From Legionella sp. (GTDB taxonomy: Bacteria; Pseudomonadota; Gammaproteobacteria; Legionellales; Legionellaceae), in contig JAUXWR010000504.1 of assembly GCA_030680075.1 (NCBI GenBank), positions 113,566-177,565 on the forward strand: a stretch of 64,000 nucleotides of DNA, read 5' to 3'. Each line of letters opens with the position of its first letter. Position 1 is the first letter of the stretch. Both the position numbers and the translations under genes were made by a program. Below the pieces are notes generated by a model. The model did not search any database. It had not been told where the DNA came from and saw only the letters and a list, made by a program, of their open reading frames with translations. Below are positions 1-8,283 of this stretch, piece after piece.

Positions 1-1
1 C

Positions 2-94
2 TATATCGAGCAAAGCAATGCCTTGGGATTAACGACAGGAATTGAACCGCCCACTATTTCAGAAGATTTATATCGCGCTCTTTTTACCTGTTAA
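2..94 (+). CDS. C-terminal end of an unidentified protein (partial)
   Basis: An open frame runs from the left edge to a TAA at 92-94 and encodes 30 residues ending in RALFTC. The gene starts outside the window. The fragment has no motif that I can assign to a family. It converges with the phosphoribosyltransferase gene across a 440-base gap. Confidence 0.55.
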   Translation, partial: YIEQSNALGLTTGIEPPTISEDLYRALFTC

Positions 95-121
95 AAAGTA
101 ACTTATAGAAGTAATGACATA

Positions 122-170
122 CTATACACAGACTTATCCACAGATTTTGTGGGTAAGTCCTGGTGGATAA
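122..170. promoter_or_regulatory. Phased cluster of DnaA-box-like sites
   Basis: A perfect DnaA box TTATCCACA lies at 134-142 on the plus strand. One-mismatch boxes follow on the minus strand at 148-156 (TTACCCACA) and 162-170 (TTATCCACC), so the three sites start exactly 14 bases apart. A weaker site, CTATACACA, lies at 122-130 and another partial box ATATCCACA at 276-284. AT-rich sequence follows from 170. The rest of 95-533 contains no gene I can support. Since both flanking genes converge here, a promoter function is unlikely; a DnaA-binding or titration site, or a replication-origin element, is an inference. Confidence 0.45.
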
Positions 171-533
171 AAAAATAATTAAATGTGCCAAAACCTTATA
201 CACTCTGGGTTTTGTCAAAAAACAGAAATAAAAAACTCAGGGAGGAAGGCACAGAATCAGGAGATGAAGGAAAAAATATCCACAAAGAAGAGGATAAGTT
301 AATATAAATACCGGGTCGATAATAATAACAAAAAAATAAGAAAAAAACAGTATTGACTTGAGATATTTCTTGGGTTTTTTTAAGCGTTTTGAGAAGTATC
401 TTCACTAACGAGCGTTATTGTACTCATCATGCTTCATTGTGAGGAAGAACGAGAAAATCATGAACAGCAGCAGAATTAACTGAAAAAACTCCATTTTTCA
501 TACTGTTCATCGTTCGTTCTAAATTAGGGTTAC

Positions 534-1418
534 TTAATTAGATAAAGAGCTAATTGCTGCGTCTAAATTCAATTCACTTTCAGGGTTACCACTGTACGAA
601 AACGTAGCACGACTGGAACATAACACCTTCTGCGCAGCTTTCTGTTGTTTTTCAACTAGGAGAGCCGCTACCAGCATCTCGTTAAATTCTTCTTTTTTAT
701 TTAATATCTGCATCTCTTCTTCAGTAGCCAGAGAATTCAGATCAACAACGCGTATGTCCGTTAAATTACGAGTCTCACCACCGCGCCTGTAATCCAAGCC
801 CCATCCAATGATAAATGCATTTTCGTCTACTTCAAATGCCGCATGAAGAGGATGCGCATCGGGAGATAACCTCTGTTGCTTCTTATCCACTAACACTAAT
901 AATTCAACGCTTTCAGCGCCAAGCTCTTCTATTCTATCTTTCACTTTTATATAGGTCTGACCGGTATCACATACATCGTCTACAATATATACTTTGCGGC
1001 CACCTACAAGTATCTTGAGCCCCGACTGGATTTGGACATGTCCTGACGATGCTGTATCGTCCCCCCAACTACTAACTACCAACGTTGTCCAGTCATGTTT
1101 ATATCCTATTTTGTGCAGCTCTTTTCTTAATTTATTTCCAAACGGGACGCCACCATCCATAAGGATAACCAATAAAGGCTTTAGAGGAGATTGAGTATCT
1201 TCTTGCTTTAAGGCTTTTTCTTCCTCCTCTGCCCGTTGATTCATTAATTCCTGAGCCATTAGTTTTATCTTCAGATTAATATTAAGCTTATTAAGTTCAA
1301 CGCCAACAACATCCTCAGCGATTAATGATTTATCACATACACGCTCTTGAATTTTCGATTCAAGTGCGTCTATTTCCCTTAATTTTCTTCTTAATTCCTC
1401 TATTGTAAATCCCGGCAT
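534..1418 (-). CDS. Hypoxanthine-type phosphoribosyltransferase with N- and C-terminal extensions
   Basis: The central part of this 294-residue protein follows the hypoxanthine(-guanine) phosphoribosyltransferase pattern: a SSWGDDTASSG flexible-loop region near residues 116-125, the PRPP-binding loop VYIVDDVCDTGQT at about 143-155, and a late GLDYRRGGETRNL segment like the purine-contacting end of HPRT. The family transfers phosphoribose from PRPP to a purine base. Typical HPRTs are about 180 residues; here about 80 charged, probably helical residues precede the catalytic domain and about 60 follow it. The gene stands alone, so there is no operon clue. Purine salvage is the default reading; the extensions leave room for another role, including secretion, which is only inference. 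Confidence 0.8.
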   Translation of the reverse strand: MPGFTIEELRRKLREIDALESKIQERVCDKSLIAEDVVGVELNKLNINLKIKLMAQELMNQRAEEEEKALKQEDTQSPLKPLLVILMDGGVPFGNKLRKELHKIGYKHDWTTLVVSSWGDDTASSGHVQIQSGLKILVGGRKVYIVDDVCDTGQTYIKVKDRIEELGAESVELLVLVDKKQQRLSPDAHPLHAAFEVDENAFIIGWGLDYRRGGETRNLTDIRVVDLNSLATEEEMQILNKKEEFNEMLVAALLVEKQQKAAQKVLCSSRATFSYSGNPESELNLDAAISSLSN

Positions 1419-1591
1419 TATTGTCTCATTCCTAGTGGTTAAATTGAGCGGGGATTTTCAAGCAGAAAGTGTAAAAAAGCAACTTGTTTTGCTCGATATT
1501 AATAAGACCTAATCCACTACTGACAGAAATTGACACGGTATTTGAGTAAGCTACCTTTTCGTTCAAAGATCTTGTTTATAAGGAATTATTA

Positions 1592-2080
1592 ATGAAACAT
1601 ACCGAACCAACCCTTGAGCACATTGAAGGCTTTGCTGTGTCAGGCATCGACGTTCGCACAATAAATAGTGATGAATTCAATCAGGATACTGCGAAGCTTC
1701 CAGCGCTATGGGGCAATTTTTTTTCAAAGGCGATTGCCGAAAAAATAGAAAACCGGCTACCTGACTCATCCATATATGGTGTGTATTCGGCTTATGAATC
1801 GGATGCAACAAGTTTTTATACGGTAACCGCCGGAGTCGCCGTTGAAAACGAGCTCAAATCCTCGGAATTTAGCACCGTTAACATTAAGGATGGGTATTAT
1901 CTTGTTTTTTCAGGTAAAGGGATGAGACCCAACGTTATCGTGGATACCTGGAAAAATATTTGGACTTATTTTGCAACCAACTCCAAATACACGCGTAGTT
2001 ACCTTTCAGATTTCGAACGGTATAATGGTTCTAAAGATATTGCTATTTATATCGGCATTCAAAAACCTGCCGAGTTATAG
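1592..2080 (+). CDS. GyrI-like / effector-binding-domain protein
   Basis: This 162-residue protein looks like a stand-alone effector-binding domain of the AraC-effector/GyrI superfamily (the integron cassette protein Cass2 type). The supporting features are a start with a HIEGFAVSGIDVRT-like strand, a middle segment ending in YTVTAGVAVE, and a late pattern of IVDTWKNIWTYF followed by FERYN and IAIYIGI. No helix-turn-helix is present, so it would bind small ligands rather than DNA. A Shine-Dalgarno AAGGA precedes the ATG. Its stop codon directly abuts the stop codon of the convergent thioesterase gene, with no base between them. The ligand is unknown. Confidence 0.7.
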   Translation: MKHTEPTLEHIEGFAVSGIDVRTINSDEFNQDTAKLPALWGNFFSKAIAEKIENRLPDSSIYGVYSAYESDATSFYTVTAGVAVENELKSSEFSTVNIKDGYYLVFSGKGMRPNVIVDTWKNIWTYFATNSKYTRSYLSDFERYNGSKDIAIYIGIQKPAEL

Positions 2081-2503
2081 TTAGCGTGAGATAACCGACG
2101 CAGTCATTCGTGATACACAGGTTAATTTTCCAGCATCATTGTACAAATCAATATGCCAAACTTGCGTGGTGCGTCCCAAATGAATGGGGCGCGTTATCGC
2201 GGTTATCAACCCCTCTTTAACTGATCTGATGTGATTGGCATTAATTTCCAGCCCCACGCAATACGACTTATTTAAATCCACCACCGCATTGGCCGCGGTA
2301 CTGGCAAGTGTTTCGGCCAATACAACATTTGCACCACCATGAACAATACCAATAGGTTGTTTGGTTCGCTGAGATGCGGGCATAATGGCGGTGAGTGAAT
2401 CCTCCCCTATTTCCGTAAATTCGATACCAAGAAAATCAGAAAGCGTATTTTCTCCGCGTTTGTTAAGCTCACCAATAGTAATCTCTTTAAACCATATAGA
2501 CAT
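2081..2503 (-). CDS. Hotdog-fold thioesterase (PaaI/YdiI type)
   Basis: The 140-residue length and the core motif GIVHGGANVVLAETLAS are those of the PaaI/MenI-like acyl-CoA thioesterases, in which the HGG region and the following acidic residue form the active site of a hotdog dimer. The family hydrolyses aryl- or acyl-CoA esters in the cytoplasm; the substrate cannot be told from sequence. The gene begins five bases after the cupin gene, so the two are probably co-transcribed. Confidence in the family is high and in the substrate low. Confidence 0.85.
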   Translation of the reverse strand: MSIWFKEITIGELNKRGENTLSDFLGIEFTEIGEDSLTAIMPASQRTKQPIGIVHGGANVVLAETLASTAANAVVDLNKSYCVGLEINANHIRSVKEGLITAITRPIHLGRTTQVWHIDLYNDAGKLTCVSRMTASVISR

Positions 2504-2508
2504 AAATT

Positions 2509-2922
2509 TTATCCCTCCAAAGCCATAGCGATATAATCAACCTTTTCATTATTTAAAGCACGCGTAATGTGGCCTTTTCCGGTTAAATCTTTAGCTAACA
2601 AAATCTCCCCTGCTTTAAAATTTTTAACGACACTCTTGCTTGTTTCAATTTGCATGACCCCTGATAACACAATAATATACAAAGGTTCTGGAGCATTATG
2701 CCAATCCTGAAAATCACCACTCTTACCAAAAAATACCTTTTTTGTGGGAACAGGCATTGAAGTTAAACCAACTTTAGCAGGACTAAGTGGCGTCGTTGCC
2801 TTTTTAAAATAAGAGCCCCCATCTTTTCCCGTAAATAACACTGTATAAGACAAAGCCTGCGCAGCATGAACGACTCCATGAGCCATGAGAAGAATAGAAA
2901 AAATAAAACGATGAATACGCAT
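2509..2922 (-). CDS. Exported cupin-domain protein
   Basis: The first 20 residues (basic start, ILLMAHGVVHA, then AQA) form a signal peptide. The rest is a small beta-barrel with cupin-like spacing: PEPLYIIVLSGVMQIE, then a VVKNFKAGEILLAKD strand pair and GKGHITRAL. The metal-binding histidines of classical cupins are only partly kept. It should act in the periplasm; ligand and reaction are unknown. It lies directly upstream of the thioesterase on the same strand. Confidence 0.7.
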   Translation of the reverse strand: MRIHRFIFSILLMAHGVVHAAQALSYTVLFTGKDGGSYFKKATTPLSPAKVGLTSMPVPTKKVFFGKSGDFQDWHNAPEPLYIIVLSGVMQIETSKSVVKNFKAGEILLAKDLTGKGHITRALNNEKVDYIAMALEG

Positions 2923-3054
2923 GATTATTTAATATGATTTCAAATGCAATCAAGATAACAACAACCCCTTCAACTGGCAAGTTGCTTTAACAAAACAAAC
3001 TTGTTTGAATCAGATGCGACATCCGAGAAAACGGCAGAGCTTATTATCTTGCAA

Positions 3055-3075
3055 GAAACCAGACTCTCTGGTTTC
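3055..3075 (-). terminator. Hairpin downstream of dbpA
   Basis: GAAACCAG at 3055-3062 pairs perfectly with CTGGTTTC at 3068-3075 across a five-base loop. It lies about 50 bases past the dbpA stop. The following U run on the minus strand is weak, so this is a possible rather than a certain terminator. Confidence 0.4.
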
Positions 3076-3123
3076 CCGGTTTGAGGTGTATGTGTCACGA
3101 AAGTGACCGCAAGAGATCATAAT

Positions 3124-4542
3124 TTATAATTTTCTTACGATAACCTTACGGCCTTTAAGTTTACCACTTTTGAAATATTGATAAGCATTGCTTACCTGAC
3201 TTTGATGTACTGCAACATAGGAATAAAGAGCTGAAATATCGATTTTTCCGATAGCATCTCCTGCAATACCTGCATCTTTGGTCAATGCACCTAAAATATC
3301 CCCTGGACGAATTTTATCGCGCCGCCCGGCACTGATACATAAAGTCACCATGGCAGGAGACAAAATAGTCGTATCGTTGCAAGTTAATGAGCTAACATCC
3401 GCCCAAATCAACGGTTGAGATAATTGACTTTCAATAGCGCAAAGCCGCTCTGCATCAGCAGGCGTTGTCAACGTTAAAGCGAGCCCTTTACTCCCTGCGC
3501 GCCCCGTACGTCCTATACGATGAATATGCACATCATGCTCAAAAGCGAGCTCATAATTTATCACGGCCGGTAATTCTTTAATATCAAGACCGCGCGCCGC
3601 CACATCGGTTGCAACCAAAATAGAGCAACTTTGATTAACAAAACGAATCATGGCCAAGTCACGATCAACTTGCTCCATGTCGCCATTCAATGCAATGGCA
3701 CTAAAACCTTCTTTACAAAGTAGTCCCGCCAATTGCGTGGTTTTTTCTTTAGTATTGCAAAAAATAAGCGTGGATACTGGCTTGTGATGGAGTAACAAGG
3801 CTTTTAGTACCGGAAATTTATTAGCCTGATTGCTGACTTCATAAAATTTCTGTTCAATAGCTAACTCAGCATCAGTGTTCTCAACAACCACCCGCTTAGG
3901 ATTAAGCAAAAATTCCCCGGCCAATTGTTTGATTTCCGCAGGGTAGGTCGCTGAAAACAATAAAGTCTGACGTTTTTTAGGGCAATAATTAATCACGGCT
4001 GTCATCGCATCAAAAAAACCCATATCCAGCATCCTGTCGGCTTCATCCAAAACCAAAGTATGGAGTTTCTGCAAGGATAACGATTCTTTGGTTAAATGCT
4101 TTTGTACACGACCAGGTGTTCCGACAATAATATGCGCGCCATGCCTTAATGAATCCAACTGAGGCTTCATGGGCATACCACCTGACAAATTAAGTATTTT
4201 GACATTGGGCATAAGGCGCGCGAGTTGACGCAAAGCCTGACTGACTTGCTCTGCTAATTCGCGCGTAGGGCACAAAACTAACGCTTGTACCGCAAAATGC
4301 TCAACTTTGAGGTGATTTAAAATCGCCAAGCCAAAAGCCGCTGTTTTACCACTACCCGTTTTGGCTTGTGCTATCACATCTTCCTTGTTAAGCATTAACG
4401 GAAGACTTTGCGCCTGAATTGGCGTCATCTGCTCATATCTTAATGAAACCAGATTAGTTAATAATGGCTCTCTTAGTGATAGTGAAGAAAATAATGGCTC
4501 GTCCGTGGCTTCCAATTTAGAATCGGTTTCAGCAGGTTTCAT
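3124..4542 (-). CDS. dbpA: ATP-dependent RNA helicase DbpA
   Basis: This 472-residue protein carries the full DEAD-box set in order: a Q motif with TPIQAQSLP, Walker A AKTGSGKT, PTRELA, TPGR, the DEAD sequence VLDEADRML, SAT, and HRIGRTGR. The C-terminal 75 residues (GDILGALTKDAGIAGDAIGKI then SALYSYVAV and KLKGRKVIVRKL) match the RNA-binding domain that ties DbpA to hairpin 92 of 23S rRNA. The known role of DbpA is in late assembly of the 50S ribosomal subunit. Length is close to E. coli DbpA (457). It is a single-gene unit followed by a hairpin. Confidence 0.92.
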   Translation of the reverse strand: MKPAETDSKLEATDEPLFSSLSLREPLLTNLVSLRYEQMTPIQAQSLPLMLNKEDVIAQAKTGSGKTAAFGLAILNHLKVEHFAVQALVLCPTRELAEQVSQALRQLARLMPNVKILNLSGGMPMKPQLDSLRHGAHIIVGTPGRVQKHLTKESLSLQKLHTLVLDEADRMLDMGFFDAMTAVINYCPKKRQTLLFSATYPAEIKQLAGEFLLNPKRVVVENTDAELAIEQKFYEVSNQANKFPVLKALLLHHKPVSTLIFCNTKEKTTQLAGLLCKEGFSAIALNGDMEQVDRDLAMIRFVNQSCSILVATDVAARGLDIKELPAVINYELAFEHDVHIHRIGRTGRAGSKGLALTLTTPADAERLCAIESQLSQPLIWADVSSLTCNDTTILSPAMVTLCISAGRRDKIRPGDILGALTKDAGIAGDAIGKIDISALYSYVAVHQSQVSNAYQYFKSGKLKGRKVIVRKL

Positions 4543-4649
4543 GTGGGATACATCGCTTGAATTTAAAAATCAGGCAAGAGACTACCATTTAATAGGGCAC
4601 TGCTGCAAATTTAAGCGAATTGGGGATGCATTTTCACCTGATTTCAGGG

Positions 4650-5375
4650 TTATTGATTAAAAAATTCTTCAGAAAAAGATAATTGTTTTTTGCTGGAAAT
4701 TTCTATTCGCGTAAATTCAATAAGATGTTTATTAGCAAAGCATTTCCAGGTTTGTTGATTATTTACATACTGATTTTTCTTTAATTTAAAAACCGACGGC
4801 ACGTAGACACCTATATTTTTTTTGGCTTCATGTGTTCTCGCTGAATAAAAAATAAATGATTCAATACTATCTTCTCTCATTTTTGTGCCTAGTGACTGAC
4901 TTTCCTTATAGCTCAATTTATTGGAAATATCTTGACAATATTTATCAAAAGGCTCTTCTGTTAAATCTATTCCTCTATCGCTTAATAAGTTAGCGCTGAA
5001 TGCTGTCATCAATATTTCTACATCGCCTAAATGCGCTGCGGTGTCATCAAAAAATTTCAATCGATAGTAAGCCACTTCTGTAAAAGCCGTTTCAAGCTCT
5101 AGCGAACCATACCATAACGAGGGTTCAAAGATTCGGCCAAATCGCGAACCGTATCTTAAAGGGGGATACCGAAAGGGTGTAAATAGTAAATAATTTTTTT
5201 CTTTTTCAATAGGAGGCTTTGATTCTTCTATTAACGCTTCAAGAAGATCATGCTCTTCTCTTGAGTCAACCAAATCACGAGAACTTAAGATGTGTTGGGC
5301 TTCAACTACCCTCCATGAATCAACAGAAATTTTTTTAATGAATTGTTTACCGTCGCATAACGCCCATATCGTCAT
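4650..5375 (-). CDS. RES-domain toxin of a RES/Xre toxin-antitoxin system
   Basis: The 241-residue protein has the RES-domain signature: an Arg-rich PFRYPPLRYGSRFGRI stretch, then FEPSLWYGSLELETAFTEVAYYR with the conserved Arg and Glu, and a later Ser in FYSARTHEA. RES toxins are known to break down NAD+ (and some relatives ADP-ribosylate proteins). The start codon overlaps the last four bases of the Xre antitoxin gene in an ATGA arrangement, which is the usual antitoxin-first order of these modules. At about 240 residues it is longer than the shortest RES toxins (about 150-160) but within the range of the family. Confidence 0.87.
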   Translation of the reverse strand: MTIWALCDGKQFIKKISVDSWRVVEAQHILSSRDLVDSREEHDLLEALIEESKPPIEKEKNYLLFTPFRYPPLRYGSRFGRIFEPSLWYGSLELETAFTEVAYYRLKFFDDTAAHLGDVEILMTAFSANLLSDRGIDLTEEPFDKYCQDISNKLSYKESQSLGTKMREDSIESFIFYSARTHEAKKNIGVYVPSVFKLKKNQYVNNQQTWKCFANKHLIEFTRIEISSKKQLSFSEEFFNQ

Positions 5376-5746
5376 AATTTTCCACGCATAGCATCAATAT
5401 AATTTACTACCTCAACCAATCCAACCACGCTTTTTAATTGCTCAACAGGTTTTTTATTAAAATATTTATTGTAACTATTTAGCCATAATTTGGCTTTCTC
5501 ATGATTATTTCCAAGCAATGAATTCAACCCACGATATACTCTTAGTAAAAGTAAGGCGATTTCACCTTCTTTGGTGGAAGGTGAAATGAATGCTTTAGCC
5601 TGATTTAATCGTGTAATGGTTGACTCGCTAACCCCAAGAATTTGATGCAGATCCTTTCCCGTTAAACCATAGAATTTAGCTAAATTTAAGAGTGCCTTCG
5701 TTAATACCTGATCCTTTTGCTGATCATTTTTTAAAGATATTTTCAT
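5372..5746 (-). CDS. Xre/MbcA/ParS-family antitoxin
   Basis: This 124-residue protein contains a helix-turn-helix at about residues 25-55 (LAKFYGLTGKDLHQILGVSE then STITRLNQ) and a C-terminal half with LLLLRVYRGLNSLLGN and AKLWLNSYNKYFNKKP, the toxin-binding DUF2384 (ParS/MbcA) domain. Such proteins neutralise the RES toxin by blocking its NAD+ pocket and repress the operon. A strong Shine-Dalgarno GGGGGTG sits just before the ATG. It is first in the operon, overlapping the toxin gene by four bases. Confidence 0.87.
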   Translation of the reverse strand: MKISLKNDQQKDQVLTKALLNLAKFYGLTGKDLHQILGVSESTITRLNQAKAFISPSTKEGEIALLLLRVYRGLNSLLGNNHEKAKLWLNSYNKYFNKKPVEQLKSVVGLVEVVNYIDAMRGKL

Positions 5747-5759
5747 AAATCACCCCCTA

Positions 5760-5801
5760 TATTTCATTATAAATTATATGACATAAATATTTCATGTGCA
5801 A
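5760..5801 (-). promoter_or_regulatory. Promoter and possible operator of the RES/Xre operon
   Basis: On the minus strand, TTGCAC (5796-5801) and TATAAT (5773-5778) are separated by 17 bases, a near-consensus sigma-70 promoter. A second TATAAT lies at 5766-5771. The octamer TATTTCAT occurs twice, at 5760-5767 and 5788-5795, bracketing the -10 region, and could be the site of autorepression by the Xre protein. Confidence 0.6.
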
Positions 5802-6010
5802 CCTGGCGCATCTACAAGTCAAATAGATAAAACATGAGTTGTCGCGTTTTAATGCATTGACTCCGGAGAATAAAATTAAACGCATAATCACCTTAAACAC
5901 AAATCAAAAATAACTGAATTGCCTAAGGAGAGAGCAACCACCATTTGCTAATATTGCGATTAATAAAAATTTCCGCTAATGTCATAACCTTATAAATGCT
6001 GGATAAATAA

Positions 6011-7234
6011 ATGGACGCCGTCAGCAAAGAGCTATTAGTTTCACTGAGTGAGCGCAAACAAATCATGGTGGAGCAACTTCACCAGTTTTGCGACATCAAC
6101 TCAGGTACTGATAACCTCAAGGGATTGGAGAGAATGCACCAAACCCTGGCCTTAGCTTTTAAACCCATCGCAGATAAACTTGAAACGCGCCCTCTTTCTC
6201 CAGTTACCACGGTTAATATGACCGGCGAGCTAACTACCCAATCTTGCGGAGATGCGCTTCTTATTCGTAAACGTCCAGACCTTAAACGGCGAATTTTATT
6301 AGCCGGCCATATGGATACGGTATACTCCGCCGTCAATCCCTTTCAAACATTGACTTATGTTAATGAAAATCATGTTAATGGCCCTGGGGTGGCTGACATG
6401 AAGGGGGGGCTCATCGTCATGCTGCACGCGCTGGCAGCTTTTGAAGAGTCACCCATTGCCAAGACTCTTGGTTGGGATGTTTTAATTAATGCTGATGAAG
6501 AAATTGGCTCGCCTGCTTCAAGTATTTTAATTGATGAAATGGCACCTCGTTATCAAGCGGCTCTTGTATATGAGCCGGCAATGAATATCGAAGGCACTTT
6601 TGCGAGAAATCGTAAAGGTAGTGGTAAATTAACCCTGGTTGCCACGGGTAAAGCCTCTCACGCGGGTCGAGCCTTTTATGATGGCCGCAATGCCATCTGC
6701 TACCTTGCTGAAGCCATTATTTCTATCCATGCCCTTAACGGCCGTCGCGAGGGAGTCACGATTAACGTCGGCAAAATTGCGGGTGGTGAAGCCTTGAATG
6801 TCGTGCCGGATAAAGCGGTAGCAAAATTAGACATTCGCATTAGCCAGGCAGATGATGAATTCTGGGTTATGGAACAACTCTATACCCTATTTCAAAACCT
6901 GAAGCGTGACGATTATTCATTAACGGTGCATGGCGGTTTTGGCAGGCCCGTGAAACACGCTGACGCCGGCACTATTCGATTATTCAATCGCATTAAACAT
7001 ATTGGCGAGCAAATGAATCTCACGATAAACTGGCAAGATAGTGGCGGGTGTTGTGATGGTAATAATCTAGCCCATCATGGCTTACCCGTTATTGATACAC
7101 TAGGAGTAAGAGGCGGCTATATTCACAGTAGAGATGAATTTGTTTTACTGGATAGTCTGGTTGAACGCTCGACATTAAGCACATTGCTTTTGCTTGATTT
7201 GGCAGAAGGCAGTCTTGAGGAACTTAACGCATGA
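6011..7234 (+). CDS. M20-family hydrolase heading the ast operon
   Basis: A 407-residue metallohydrolase with the M20 zinc ligands and catalytic residues in place: H100 and D102 in LLAGHMDTVY, D129 in GPGVADMKGG, E163-E164 in INADEEIGS, a YEPA motif, and a late HSRDE histidine. M20 enzymes include carboxypeptidase G2, acetylornithine deacetylase and the desuccinylase DapE. It overlaps astA by four bases and no AstE-type desuccinylase gene is in the operon, so it may carry out the last step, splitting N-succinylglutamate; this is inference from context. The gene contains a run of seven G near 6403-6409. Confidence 0.8.
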   Translation: MDAVSKELLVSLSERKQIMVEQLHQFCDINSGTDNLKGLERMHQTLALAFKPIADKLETRPLSPVTTVNMTGELTTQSCGDALLIRKRPDLKRRILLAGHMDTVYSAVNPFQTLTYVNENHVNGPGVADMKGGLIVMLHALAAFEESPIAKTLGWDVLINADEEIGSPASSILIDEMAPRYQAALVYEPAMNIEGTFARNRKGSGKLTLVATGKASHAGRAFYDGRNAICYLAEAIISIHALNGRREGVTINVGKIAGGEALNVVPDKAVAKLDIRISQADDEFWVMEQLYTLFQNLKRDDYSLTVHGGFGRPVKHADAGTIRLFNRIKHIGEQMNLTINWQDSGGCCDGNNLAHHGLPVIDTLGVRGGYIHSRDEFVLLDSLVERSTLSTLLLLDLAEGSLEELNA

Positions 7235-8283
7235 TACTTTTTCGAAGGGCGTATGCTGGCGATCTTGATGCAATTCACCATCTTGCCCTTAACAGCGGTT
7301 TTGGTCTTACCACCTTACCTAAGGATAAAGAGTTATTGCACACTCGTCTGAGCTGGGCCTGCGCATCCTTTGAAAAAGCCATTACCAAACCTCTTAATGA
7401 ATATTATCTTTTCGTATTGGAAAATACCGCGACAAAACAGGTGGTAGGTACATCCGCCATTGAAGCGCTTACGGGTTATGAAACGCCTTTTTACTCTTAT
7501 AAATTATCCAAACGAACGCGCATATGCCATTCGCCAGAAGTTCGCAGTGATTATGATGTACTGAGTCTCGTTAATGATAATCAGGGCAAAAGCGAAATCT
7601 GTACCCTGTTTCTGGAGCCATCTTTTCGCAAAAATAATAACGGCTTACTACTCTCACGTGCACGCTTTCTGTTCATGGCTCATTTTCCGGATAGGTTCGC
7701 AGATAAGGTTATAGCGGAACTGCGCGGCATTTCCGATGATAAAGGCGAATCACCTTTTTGGGAAAATGTAGGCAGGCATTTTTTTCATATGCCCTTTGCA
7801 GACGCCGACAGACTTACCATTTCTACCAATAAACAGTTCATTGCCGATCTTATGCCTGGAAATCCTTTATATGTGCAATTATTGGCGCCAGAAGCGCAAG
7901 CGGTGATAGGCAAACCGCATAAATCAACTGTTCCCGCGATGAATATATTATTGCAGGAAGGCTTTCGCCACAACGGTTACGTCGATATCTTTGATGGCGG
8001 GCCAACTATCGAGGCACCGCGTCAGCAAATTCGCACCATTGCAGCAAGTCGTGTGTTAAAAATCCGCAGCATTAGTGATGAGGTGCGTAGCCAATTTTTT
8101 TTATTGGCAACAACCCATCTTGATTTTAAAGCAGTTATTAGTAATGTCATCTTTAATGATAAAAAAGATGAGTGCATTATCAGCAAAGAAACTGCATCGC
8201 TTCTCAATGTTACACTCGGGGATTGCATTAGCCTGTCCCCATTACATAATGAAGAGCCTATACATAACAAGGAGAATGCATGA
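7231..8283 (+). CDS. astA: Arginine N-succinyltransferase
   Basis: AstA transfers succinyl from succinyl-CoA to arginine, the first step of the AST arginine degradation pathway in the cytoplasm. The 350-residue product has the family's start ([17 protein letters not shown]), the [20 protein letters not shown] acyl-CoA-binding stretch near 128-147, and the [20 protein letters not shown] segment. E. coli AstA is 344 residues. The start overlaps the M20 gene stop in an ATGA junction and its own stop overlaps the astD start, so translation is probably coupled. Confidence 0.93.
   Translation: MILFRRAYAGDLDAIHHLALNSGFGLTTLPKDKELLHTRLSWACASFEKAITKPLNEYYLFVLENTATKQVVGTSAIEALTGYETPFYSYKLSKRTRICHSPEVRSDYDVLSLVNDNQGKSEICTLFLEPSFRKNNNGLLLSRARFLFMAHFPDRFADKVIAELRGISDDKGESPFWENVGRHFFHMPFADADRLTISTNKQFIADLMPGNPLYVQLLAPEAQAVIGKPHKSTVPAMNILLQEGFRHNGYVDIFDGGPTIEAPRQQIRTIAASRVLKIRSISDEVRSQFFLLATTHLDFKAVISNVIFNDKKDECIISKETASLLNVTLGDCISLSPLHNEEPIHNKENA

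Noticed and set aside
196..405. 69-codon open frame on the minus strand in the first gap
   Set aside because: Low-complexity Phe/Ser/Leu-rich translation of a purine-rich stretch, no ribosome-binding site and no family resemblance.
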